DNA from: Gemmatimonas sp.
GTDB lineage: Bacteria; Gemmatimonadota; Gemmatimonadetes; Gemmatimonadales; Gemmatimonadaceae
Direction of reading: 5' to 3'
NCBI RefSeq assembly: GCF_031426495.1
Contig: NZ_JANPLK010000047.1
Span: 1 to 28,349, forward strand
Length of the DNA: 28,349 nucleotides
The notes under the pieces are model-generated. The model was not told where the DNA came from and did no database searches. It saw only the letters and a program-made list of their open reading frames with translations. The position numbers were made by a program, and so were the translations under genes. Shown here in pieces: positions 8,671 to 16,925 of the stretch; positions within the stretch are counted from its first letter, which is position 1, and each line of letters opens with the position of its first letter.

Positions 8671-10710
8671 GTGCTCGAGCAGTACGCTCTCGTCCTTGCC
8701 CTCGTGTGCTCGGCCGTCGCCATTGTTTACGGCATCCTTTCGGCCCGCTGGATCGTTTCGTTGCCCGCCGGCAATGAGCGCATGCAACAGATCGCTGGTG
8801 CCATCCAGGAGGGCGCCGACGCCTACCTGAAGCGTCAGTACACCACGATCGCCGTGGTCGGCGTGGTCCTCTTCCTCGCCGTCGGCTTCGGCCTCGGCAG
8901 CTGGATGACCGCCATCGGCTTCGCGATCGGTGCCGTGTTGTCCGGGCTGGCCGGCTTCATCGGTATGTTCGTGTCGGTGCGCGCCAACTCCCGCACCGCG
9001 CAGGCGGCGACGAGCGGTCTGAATGCCGCCCTCAACGTGAGTTTCAAGGGCGGCGCGATTACCGGTATGCTCGTGGTGGGCCTCGGGCTGCTGGGCGTGG
9101 CTGGCTTCTATATGATCGTGCTGGGCAAGAACACTGGCGAGGAAGCGATCCGCGCAGCGCTCGAGCCGATGATCGGTCTCGCCTTCGGCTCATCGCTCAT
9201 CTCGATCTTCGCCCGTCTCGGCGGCGGCATCTTCACGAAGGGCGCGGACGTAGGCGCCGACCTCGTGGGTAAAGTCGAAGCCGGTATCCCCGAAGACGAT
9301 CCGCGCAACCCGGCCGTGATCGCCGACAACGTGGGCGACAACGTGGGCGACTGCGCCGGCATGGCGGCCGACCTGTTCGAGACGTACGCGGTGACGATCA
9401 TCGCCGCGATGCTCGTGGCTGGCCTCTCGTTCGCCACCTACGGCAATACCGGCGTGCTGTATCCGCTGGTGCTCGGTGCGGTGTCTATTCCGGCGTCGAT
9501 CGTGGGCACGTTCTTCGTGAGCGTGAAGCCGGGCGGCAAGATCATGAATGCGCTGTACCGCGGTCTGATCGTGTCGGGTGTGCTGGCGGCGATCGCGTTC
9601 TTCTTCGTGACGCGCACCATGTTCCCCGGTGAGCTGGGCACGAACCTGTTCAGCTGCGCGATGATCGGCCTCGCCCTCACGGCGGCGCTAGTGGTGATCA
9701 CCGAGTACTACACGGCTACCGAGTACGGCCCGGTACAGCAAATCGCGAAGGCGTCGGAAACGGGACACGGTACTAATGTGATCGCCGGACTCGCGGTGTC
9801 GATGAAGTCGACGGCCGCGCCGGTGCTCGTGGTCGCGGCCGCGATCTACTTCTGCTACGACCTGGCCGGACTGTACGGCATCGCCATCGCGGCCACGTCG
9901 ATGCTCTCGATGGCGGGCATGATCGTCGCGCTCGACGCATACGGTCCGATCACCGACAACGCGGGTGGTATCGCCGAGATGAGCCAGCTCGGTCCCGACA
10001 TCCGCAAGATCACCGATGCACTCGACGCGGTCGGTAACACGACCAAGGCGGTCACGAAGGGCTATGCGATCGGTTCGGCAGGTCTCGCGGCGTTAGTGCT
10101 GTTCGCCGACTATTCGAGCAAGTTGGGCGCGCATCTCGGTTCGCCGGTGAACTTCTCGATTGACGATCCGAAGGTCGTGATCGGCCTGCTCATTGGCGGC
10201 ATGATTCCGTATCTGTTCGGCGCCATGGCCATGCAGGCGGTGGGTCGCGCGGCCGGTGCGGTCGTGCAGGAAGTGCGGCGTCAGTTCAAGGAATTGCCCG
10301 GCATCATGAAGGGCACGCAGAAGCCGCAGTACGACAAGGCAGTGGACCTGCTCACGAAGGCGGCCATCCGCGAGATGATTCTGCCGTCGATGCTGCCGCT
10401 CGTGATTCCGCCCATTGTCGGCTTCCTGCTGGGTGGCGCCGCGTTGGGTGGACTGCTCATGGGTACGATCGTGACGGGCTTGTTCGTGGCGATCTCGATG
10501 TGCACCGGCGGTGGCGCGTGGGACAACGCCAAGAAGTACATCGAAGAAGGCCATCACGGCGGCAAGGGCAGCGAAGCCCACAAGGCGTCGGTGACTGGTG
10601 ACACCGTGGGCGATCCGTACAAGGATACCGCCGGTCCGGCGATCAACCCGCTGATCAAAATCATCAACATCGTGGCGCTGCTGTTGGTGCCGTTGCTTAC
10701 CAAAGCATAG
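8671..10710 (+). CDS. hppA: K+-independent membrane proton-pumping pyrophosphatase
   Basis: This membrane pyrophosphatase couples hydrolysis of pyrophosphate to proton export across the inner membrane. The 679-residue length and roughly 16 hydrophobic helices match bacterial members. The substrate and Mg-binding loops are present: DVGADLVGKVE (193-203) and DNVGDNVGDCAGMAADLFE (219-237). In GNTTKAVTKGYAIGSA the ion-selectivity positions are Lys459 and Thr462. Lysine and threonine there mark the K+-independent class, whereas K+-dependent enzymes have alanine and glycine or alanine, so a proton pump is expected. The start is a GTG with no Shine-Dalgarno site in front, and no upstream start codon is available in frame. 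A strong terminator follows the stop. Confidence 0.97.
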   Translation: MLEQYALVLALVCSAVAIVYGILSARWIVSLPAGNERMQQIAGAIQEGADAYLKRQYTTIAVVGVVLFLAVGFGLGSWMTAIGFAIGAVLSGLAGFIGMFVSVRANSRTAQAATSGLNAALNVSFKGGAITGMLVVGLGLLGVAGFYMIVLGKNTGEEAIRAALEPMIGLAFGSSLISIFARLGGGIFTKGADVGADLVGKVEAGIPEDDPRNPAVIADNVGDNVGDCAGMAADLFETYAVTIIAAMLVAGLSFATYGNTGVLYPLVLGAVSIPASIVGTFFVSVKPGGKIMNALYRGLIVSGVLAAIAFFFVTRTMFPGELGTNLFSCAMIGLALTAALVVITEYYTATEYGPVQQIAKASETGHGTNVIAGLAVSMKSTAAPVLVVAAAIYFCYDLAGLYGIAIAATSMLSMAGMIVALDAYGPITDNAGGIAEMSQLGPDIRKITDALDAVGNTTKAVTKGYAIGSAGLAALVLFADYSSKLGAHLGSPVNFSIDDPKVVIGLLIGGMIPYLFGAMAMQAVGRAAGAVVQEVRRQFKELPGIMKGTQKPQYDKAVDLLTKAAIREMILPSMLPLVIPPIVGFLLGGAALGGLLMGTIVTGLFVAISMCTGGGAWDNAKKYIEEGHHGGKGSEAHKASVTGDTVGDPYKDTAGPAINPLIKIINIVALLLVPLLTKA

Positions 10711-10754
10711 TCGCGCGTTACGACTCAGCGTTTGGTCGCAACATCCGAATCATC

Positions 10755-10787
10755 ACCACGCGGACCGGCAACGGTCCGCGTGGTTTT
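10755..10787 (+). terminator. rho-independent terminator of hppA
   Basis: A perfect 12-bp stem (ACCACGCGGACC at 10755-10766 with its complement at 10773-10784) closes a 6-base loop and is followed by more T residues. It lies 44 bases after the hppA stop. Confidence 0.9.
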
Positions 10788-10967
10788 GCGTTGCGTAGGC
10801 TGCGACTCATCGCGCGAATTCCTGACAGGTGCCAATGCTTGCGTGTTTACGCGAACCGACCGATACTCTCATTTATGTAGAGCGGACGCGATGACGCGCC
10901 TCGTGTAATAACCGAGTCAATATGGCCCACCAGGCCCGGCTCGCGCGTTTCACATTCCGAACGGCTC

Positions 10968-13265
10968 ATGACGCTACCGCTCGACCTCTTCCGTGCGCTC
11001 ACTGAGTCGATGCCGCAGCTGGTGTGGAGCTGTCGTGGAGACGGGCCGTGCGATTACCTCGGCGCTCAATGGGTAGCGTACACGGGAATTCCGGAGTCAG
11101 AGCAGCTTGGCTACGGGTGGCTGGAGCAAATCCACCCGGACGATCGGGCCGCCACCGCGGCCGGCTGGGCCGCCGCGGTGGAACGAAAGGGACCGGCAGA
11201 TCTCGACTTCCGCATCCGGCGGCGCGATGGCGTCTACCGGTGGTTCAAGACCCGCGCCGTGCCAGAGGTCGCGCCGGACGGCACCATTCTCCGCTGGTAC
11301 GGCACCAACACCGACTTGCAGGAGCTTCGGGACAGCGAGGCCGCCCTGGCAGCGTTGAACGCCGACCTCGAACTGCGCGTTCGACAGGGCACCGAGGCGG
11401 CGCTCGCTACCGCCGAGAAGATGCGACTGCTTGCCGTGTCGCTCGAGACAGCGCAGCAGATTACGCACACCGGTAGCTGGAGCTTCGATCTCGATGAGAA
11501 TCACGTCATCTGGTCCGCTGAGCTCTTTCGCATCTTCCGGTTGCCGGTCAGCGATACGGCGCCGCCGTTCGACACGCATCACGCACTCTTCCTCGAGCGC
11601 GATTGGACCATCCTCTCGGAGGCGGTCCGCCGCGCTACCGAGTACGGCGATCCGTACGAGCTGGAACTGCAGCTTGCGGGCCCAGCCGAGACACCGCGCT
11701 TCGCGGTGGCGCGCGGTTACCCCGAGCGAGACAACGCGGGCGTGGTCCGTCGTCTGTACGGCACGCTTCAGGATGTGACTGAACTAGCGCTGGCGCGCCG
11801 AGAGCGGGATCGCGCCGCTGAGCGTATCGCGATAGCGGCCTCCTCGGCCGGCATTGGGATCTGGGACTGGACCGTTGAGTCGGGCGCGTTGACGTGGGAT
11901 GACCGACTGTATGACCTGTATGGCATCCCTCGTGGCACGCCGATGACATACGACGATTGGAAATCGGCCGTGCACGAGGACGACCGGGAGGAGGCCGACG
12001 CGATCGTGCAGGCGGCATCTGCCAAGGGCGCCATTTACACCACCACCTTCCGATTGCTGCCGAGCCGCCGCGGCGTGCGGCACATTCGCGCCAGCGGACG
12101 TGGCTTCCTTGACCATGACGGAACCCCGATCCGCATGATCGGCGTGAACTTCGATGTGACTACGGAGGTGGTCGCCGCCCGACTTCAGGAGGAAAGCGCC
12201 GCGCAGCTGAAGGAGTTCATCCGACACGCGCCGGCAGCGATCGCCATGCTCGACAAGGACGTGTGCTATGTGGAAGCGAGTGACCGCTGGATGACCGACT
12301 ACGGTCTGCAGCGCGAGGCAGTCATCGGTCGCTGCCACTACGACGTCTTTCCTCACCTGCCGGAGCGCTGGAAGGTGATCCATCAACAGGTGCTCGCCGG
12401 TGAGGTACATCGCCATGATGGTGACCCGTTCCCGCAGCCTGACGGCAAGACGACCTGGTTGCAGTGGGAGGCACGCCCATGGTACGATGCGACGCGTGCG
12501 CTTGGCGGCATGCTGTTCTTCACGCGCGATGTGACCGAGGCGATGGAGCTGCATACCGCGGTGCGGTCGCAAACCGACGAGCTGGCTCGCAGTAACAAGG
12601 ACTTGCAGCAGTTCGCCTACGCGGCATCGCACGACCTGCAGGAGCCGCTCCGCGCGGTCTCCGGCTGCGCGCAGATCCTGCGGCAGCGGTACCACGGCAA
12701 GCTCAACTCGCAGGCCGACGAACTGATTGGCCACATGGTCGGTGGCGCTGATCGGATGCGAAGTCTGATCGACGACCTGCTCGCCTATTCGCGCGTGGGC
12801 ACGCAAGGTGCCGAGTTGACGGACGTGTCACTTGCTGATTCCGTGGAAGAGGCACGTCGCAACCTGCTCCTTGCCGCGACCGAAGCGAACGCCGTGGTCA
12901 CGGTCGGCCAGCTCCCTTCGCTTCAGGTGGACCGTCGTCAGATGGTGCAGCTGTTTCAAAACCTCATGTCCAACGCCATCAAGTATGCGGGGACCGCCCC
13001 GCCGCGGATCGAGATCCGGAGCTGGCATGACAACGACAGGTGGATCATGGCAATCCGGGACCAAGGGATCGGCATACCGACGGACGCGCGCGAGCGGATT
13101 TTCGAGATCTTTCAGCGACTTCACACGCGGGACGAATATCCCGGTACCGGCGTTGGCCTGGCGCTGTGTCGGAGAATCGTGGAGCGGCATCACGGCCGGA
13201 TCTGGGTGGAACCCGTTGAGGGAGCGGGAACAGAGTTCCGCTTCACGCTGTCGGCGCCGCAGTGA
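10968..13265 (+). CDS. soluble multi-PAS sensor histidine kinase
   Basis: The 765-residue kinase has no membrane segments. Four PAS-type sensor domains appear in order: about 8-120 (with HPDD and a C-terminal PAC segment), 160-272, 285-400 (HEDDREE) and 415-530. A short coiled region leads to the HisKA dimerisation domain with phospho-acceptor His555 in FAYAASHDLQEPLRAV, a wording typical of phytochrome-type and related cytoplasmic kinases. The ATP-binding domain shows the N box (Asn665, Asn669), G1 DQGIGIP (698-704) and G2 GTGVGLAL (726-733). All catalytic motifs are intact. No GAF or PHY domain is seen, so there is no direct evidence for light sensing. The PAS domains may bind haem, flavin or a small ligand. 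The stop overlaps the start of the next gene (GTGA), so the two proteins are probably partners. No clear ribosome binding site precedes the ATG. Confidence 0.93.
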   Translation: MTLPLDLFRALTESMPQLVWSCRGDGPCDYLGAQWVAYTGIPESEQLGYGWLEQIHPDDRAATAAGWAAAVERKGPADLDFRIRRRDGVYRWFKTRAVPEVAPDGTILRWYGTNTDLQELRDSEAALAALNADLELRVRQGTEAALATAEKMRLLAVSLETAQQITHTGSWSFDLDENHVIWSAELFRIFRLPVSDTAPPFDTHHALFLERDWTILSEAVRRATEYGDPYELELQLAGPAETPRFAVARGYPERDNAGVVRRLYGTLQDVTELALARRERDRAAERIAIAASSAGIGIWDWTVESGALTWDDRLYDLYGIPRGTPMTYDDWKSAVHEDDREEADAIVQAASAKGAIYTTTFRLLPSRRGVRHIRASGRGFLDHDGTPIRMIGVNFDVTTEVVAARLQEESAAQLKEFIRHAPAAIAMLDKDVCYVEASDRWMTDYGLQREAVIGRCHYDVFPHLPERWKVIHQQVLAGEVHRHDGDPFPQPDGKTTWLQWEARPWYDATRALGGMLFFTRDVTEAMELHTAVRSQTDELARSNKDLQQFAYAASHDLQEPLRAVSGCAQILRQRYHGKLNSQADELIGHMVGGADRMRSLIDDLLAYSRVGTQGAELTDVSLADSVEEARRNLLLAATEANAVVTVGQLPSLQVDRRQMVQLFQNLMSNAIKYAGTAPPRIEIRSWHDNDRWIMAIRDQGIGIPTDARERIFEIFQRLHTRDEYPGTGVGLALCRRIVERHHGRIWVEPVEGAGTEFRFTLSAPQ

Positions 13266-15316
13266 CAGCGCGCGCCGCCGCGCCGGGCAAAACCGCCGTC
13301 GTGATTCTCCTGGTGGAGGATTCTCCGAGCGATCGCCTGATCACCAAGGCCGCGCTGGAGGAAGCGCGCCTGCTGAACACGCTGCATACAGTCGCCAACG
13401 GCGTTGAGGCGCTGGCGTTTCTGCGCCGCGAGGGCAGCTACGCTGATGCGCCGCGTCCTGACCTTATCCTGCTCGACCTGAATCTCCCGCGCATGGATGG
13501 GCGCGAGGTGCTCGTCCACATCAAGTCCGATCCCTCTCTGCGCCACATTCCGGTCGTGGTGCTGACGACATCGGCCGCGCCGGAAGACGTGGCGGCCGCG
13601 TACGCCGCACACGCGAATAGTTATATCACCAAGCCAGTGGATTTTCGGCGCTTCCATGAGGCATTGGCCTCGCTGGAGCAATACTGGTTCGAGGTGGTCA
13701 CGCTGCCGCCCCACGTTGCTTCGCCGGGAAGTCCGTCCGCTGTACCTGCCGACAATATGCACAGCGCGGCAGACCGTGTTGCCGTGCTGCTCATCGAGGA
13801 CTCGCCGACGGATGCCCTCCTCGTGCGTTCGTCGCTCTCGACGCCCTCGACTGCCTTCGAGCTTGTCCACGTCACCCGTCTCTCCGATGCAGCACCGCTG
13901 CTGGCCGATCGCCGATTCGACGTCATCGTCACCGATCTCTCGCTACCGGACGCGCAGGGGCTTGAAGCGGTGCACGCTCTGCGTCGGCTATCTACGCATG
14001 GCGAGCCCATCATTGTGCTTACCGGCAGCGCGGACGGACGGAGCGGGGAGGAGGCGCTGCGGTCAGGCGCTGAGGACTATTTGCAGAAAAATGAGCTCGG
14101 CGGCAGCGGGCTCGGTCGTGCCATCCTCTTTGCGATCCATCGACGGGAAGCTCGCGACGAGAGGCACCAGCGCCAGCGCGTTGACGCAGTCGGGCGGTTG
14201 GCCGCCGGTGTGGCCCACGACTTCAATAACCTGCTGACGGCGATGGCGGTCAGCGCCGAGTTGGTGCTGACGGGCAGCGATCCGGAGGAGCGAACGGAGT
14301 TGATTCAGGAGATTCTCACCACCGCCGATCGCGGTCGTGCACTGACCCGGCATCTGCTTACATACAGTCGCCGCAACCGGTTCGAGGCACACCCGATGCC
14401 GGTGAACGGGGTCATCGTAGCGATTGCACGGTTACTTGAGCGCCTGATCGTCGCTCACGTCGCGGTTGAGCTTGCACTGGCGGCCGATTTACCGCTCGTG
14501 CTGAGCGATGAGCAGCACCTAGAGCAGGTTGTGCTCAATCTGGCCATCAACGCCAGTGATGCGATGCCGGGCGGCGGCAAGCTCACGCTGGCAACCACGC
14601 GGCAGACGATGGATGTTGTTGCCGCTGCCGCAGTCAGCGCGGCGATGCGTCCTGGCGAATACGTGCGGATCTCGGTGCGTGACACCGGTGTCGGTATCCC
14701 GGACGACGTACGCGCGCGGATCTTCGAGCCGTTCTTCACGACCAAGGCGGAGGGCCGCGGCACCGGACTGGGCCTCGCGACGGTGCACGAGATTGTGCAG
14801 GTGCACGGTGGCGCGATCGGCGTCACGCCGCGCGATGGCGGTGGGACCGTGTTCGACGTCTACCTTCCGGCGTGCGACATTCCGCCGAAGCGCGAGGTTC
14901 GCGCGGTCGTGCGCTCCGAATCGAAACCGGGCAGCGGAACGATCCTGCTGGTCGAGGATGAGGCGGCCCTGCGCTCTATCATGCAGCGGGTGCTCATCCG
15001 CAACGGGTACACGGTGCTCGTGGCCGACTGCGCGGAGGCAGCGTGGCAGCTGTGGGATATGCGGCGCGACGCCATCGACCTCGTGATCACCGACCTGATC
15101 ATGCCGGGCAGCTTCACGGCGCGTGATCTCGCGGCCAGGCTGGCCGTCGAACGGCCAGCACTGCCGGTGATTTTCTGCAGCGGCTATTCGGATTCGTTCG
15201 ACGACCAGACGCTGGCGCTGTCCCAGGGCGAGAACTTTATCGCGAAGCCGTACTCGATCGAGACGCTCCTGAACACCGTGTCAGGCGCGTTGGCTCGTCA
15301 GGCTCAGGCGGAGTAG
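13262..15316 (+). CDS. REC-REC-histidine kinase-REC hybrid signalling protein
   Basis: The 684-residue protein starts at a GTG overlapping the previous stop. REC1 (about 13-140) is of the Rcp1 type found beside phytochrome-like kinases, with acidic Asp20, phospho-acceptor Asp72 and Lys124. REC2 (about 173-295) has Asp180, Asp225 and Lys276. A HisKA domain follows with His319 in AAGVAHDFNNLL, then an ATPase domain (N box near Asn430, G1 DTGVGIP, F box FEPFFTTK, G2 GTGLGLA), and finally REC3 (about 559-680) with Asp611. All key residues are present. It has no membrane segment and no DNA-binding output. The likely flow is from the PAS kinase to REC1, modulation of the internal kinase, then REC3 and an unknown downstream phosphotransfer or output protein. 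An alternative is that REC2 and REC3 act as phosphate sinks. Confidence 0.92.
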   Translation: MTARAAAPGKTAVVILLVEDSPSDRLITKAALEEARLLNTLHTVANGVEALAFLRREGSYADAPRPDLILLDLNLPRMDGREVLVHIKSDPSLRHIPVVVLTTSAAPEDVAAAYAAHANSYITKPVDFRRFHEALASLEQYWFEVVTLPPHVASPGSPSAVPADNMHSAADRVAVLLIEDSPTDALLVRSSLSTPSTAFELVHVTRLSDAAPLLADRRFDVIVTDLSLPDAQGLEAVHALRRLSTHGEPIIVLTGSADGRSGEEALRSGAEDYLQKNELGGSGLGRAILFAIHRREARDERHQRQRVDAVGRLAAGVAHDFNNLLTAMAVSAELVLTGSDPEERTELIQEILTTADRGRALTRHLLTYSRRNRFEAHPMPVNGVIVAIARLLERLIVAHVAVELALAADLPLVLSDEQHLEQVVLNLAINASDAMPGGGKLTLATTRQTMDVVAAAAVSAAMRPGEYVRISVRDTGVGIPDDVRARIFEPFFTTKAEGRGTGLGLATVHEIVQVHGGAIGVTPRDGGGTVFDVYLPACDIPPKREVRAVVRSESKPGSGTILLVEDEAALRSIMQRVLIRNGYTVLVADCAEAAWQLWDMRRDAIDLVITDLIMPGSFTARDLAARLAVERPALPVIFCSGYSDSFDDQTLALSQGENFIAKPYSIETLLNTVSGALARQAQAE

Positions 15317-15333
15317 GAGAGCGAATAGCGGCG

Positions 15334-15747
15334 CTACGCGAACACGCGCAGCGCTATCGCTGGGACACCGGTCACCGTCCCCATCGCGTGGCGATCGAAT
15401 TCGAGTACCGTCACCGGGTGCGAGGGCGCGGTCACCTCGAGCGTGGTCCAGCCGTCGGCATCTGACGCACCGATGCGCAGCTGCAGCCCCGGCTCGGCGA
15501 GCGTCATGAGGCGGGCCACGCGACTTGTCCATGCCACGGCGTCACCCAATTCCGGCATCAGTGCGGCCGACGCACCCGGGCGCACGAGCGCACGCGGGTG
15601 CCACTCGAGATTCCACGTGCCGCGAACCGCGCGCGCATTGTCGCCGTCGCCGATGATCACTTCGCCCAACCATGAGAATCGGGTCGCACGCGCATAGTCG
15701 TGCTCCCCGATCTGTTCTTCACGCGGACGGCGTGAGGCGTCCGCCAC
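15334..15747 (-). CDS. small protein of unknown function coupled to the upstream hydrolase
   Basis: This 137-residue product starts at a GTG that shares its first base with the TAG stop of the hydrolase gene (TAGTG), a classic coupling overlap. No separate ribosome binding site is needed. There is no signal peptide or membrane segment. The sequence alternates short hydrophobic stretches (WLGEVIIGDG, GTWNLEWHP, TTLEVTAPSHPVTVLEF), which suggests a small beta-sheet protein. I do not recognise a family. A position after an exported peptidase-like lipoprotein hints at a shared role but does not define one. It is convergent with the hybrid kinase with a 17-base gap and no terminator. Confidence 0.6.
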   Translation of the reverse strand: MADASRRPREEQIGEHDYARATRFSWLGEVIIGDGDNARAVRGTWNLEWHPRALVRPGASAALMPELGDAVAWTSRVARLMTLAEPGLQLRIGASDADGWTTLEVTAPSHPVTVLEFDRHAMGTVTGVPAIALRVFA

Positions 15748-16751
15748 TACTTCTTGTCCGCCGCCGCAAGGAACGCGCGTGCGTCCTTCACGCTCTGCTC
15801 GGCGGCGTCCCATTGCGTGATGTGCGCCGCGTTCTTGTACACGATGAACTTCGCGCCCGGAATGAGCTTCGCGTGCTGCTCGATGAGCGTGGGCCCGAGT
15901 TCGTCGAACTCACCGGTGGTCATGAGCACCGGCACCTTGATCGTCGGCAGGATACTCATGGCGCTGTAGCCCTTGAGGGTGCCGACCACCATCGTCTCGT
16001 TTTCGCCCTGGAAATACCGATACTGATCTATGCCGATCATGGCGAACATCGAGTCGAGGTCGGCCTTCACGGGGCGCCGGAACACGTTCTTGGCGTAAAA
16101 CTCCTCGGTGGCGGCCTTGTAGGCGGGCGCCTCGAGATTCTTGTCGGTGTTGTACTGCGCGAAGGCTTTCTGCGCCGAATCCGTTAGGGTCGCCACCCAC
16201 TTGTTGATTTCCTTCTCGGCAGCCGTGATGTCGAAGGCTTCACCGCTGAAGATGATCCCGGCCACGTGCTCCGGATGTGCTTTGTAGTACTCGACGGCAA
16301 CGATGGTGCCCCACGAATTCCCGTTGAGAAACACCTTGTCATACTTGAGCGTGCGACGGAGCGAATCGAGCTCCTCGACGTAGCGCGGAATGACCATCAG
16401 CGTGGTGTCGGTCATCCGATCCGACTTGCCCGCCCCCAGCTGGTCGTAGCGCACCACCGGACGGTCGACGCCAAGTCCTTCCATCGACTTGAGATAGAAG
16501 CTGCCGATACCGGGGCCGCCATGCACGAGGATGACCGGCGTGCCGGCGCCGGCGCCGCTCACCTTATACCAGATCCTGCCGCCGGTGACCGGGAGCATGG
16601 CCTCGCCCGGGCCAAGCACCGGCGTGGCTGGAGCGGGTGAGGTGGCCGCCGCAGTGGCCGCGGCAGTGTCGGTCGTGGAGCGCGTATCACCGCGGCAGGC
16701 GCAGAGTGCGGCGGCGGTCAGGCCGCACCAGATCGCAAAGTGTTTGGGCAC
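15747..16751 (-). CDS. proline iminopeptidase-like (S33) lipoprotein
   Basis: An alpha/beta hydrolase of peptidase family S33, whose best-known members remove N-terminal proline from peptides. With the GTG start it has 334 residues, a short lipoprotein signal with LCAC placing the acylated cysteine at 19, and an Ala/Thr/Pro-rich linker. The fold shows the oxyanion turn HGGPG, the RYDQLGAGKSD segment typical of proline iminopeptidases, the nucleophile motif GNSWG with Ser146, and the acid and base in GEFDELGP and AAHITQWD. A TTG twelve codons upstream (16787) is an alternative start. Neither has a clear ribosome binding site. The Glu residues that recognise the free N-terminus were not verified, so substrate specificity is inferred. 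It is divergent from a TonB receptor, so peptide uptake and processing is conceivable. Confidence 0.84.
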   Translation of the reverse strand: MPKHFAIWCGLTAAALCACRGDTRSTTDTAAATAAATSPAPATPVLGPGEAMLPVTGGRIWYKVSGAGAGTPVILVHGGPGIGSFYLKSMEGLGVDRPVVRYDQLGAGKSDRMTDTTLMVIPRYVEELDSLRRTLKYDKVFLNGNSWGTIVAVEYYKAHPEHVAGIIFSGEAFDITAAEKEINKWVATLTDSAQKAFAQYNTDKNLEAPAYKAATEEFYAKNVFRRPVKADLDSMFAMIGIDQYRYFQGENETMVVGTLKGYSAMSILPTIKVPVLMTTGEFDELGPTLIEQHAKLIPGAKFIVYKNAAHITQWDAAEQSVKDARAFLAAADKK

Positions 16752-16925
16752 GGCGGAAGAGTGTAGTGCGGAAGGGTCGCGTGCCAACCCTCAGGGAACC
16801 TCACGACTGAGCTTCCCGTTACACCTCTCGTCCCTGCTTTCGTCCCTCTCGCCTCCCACCTGCCGAGAGACGATCAGCCCGTTTCGCCTGAGACCGGGCC
16901 GAGCTTCCAACACCCCGCCCCTACG

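Noticed and set aside
11784..12806. A 340-codon frame on the - strand inside the PAS kinase gene
   Set aside because: Antisense shadow with no domain, signal or ribosome binding site.
10968..13265. Calling the PAS kinase a bacteriophytochrome
   Set aside because: The HisKA wording and the Rcp1-like neighbour resemble phytochrome systems, but no GAF or PHY domain or chromophore cysteine is present.
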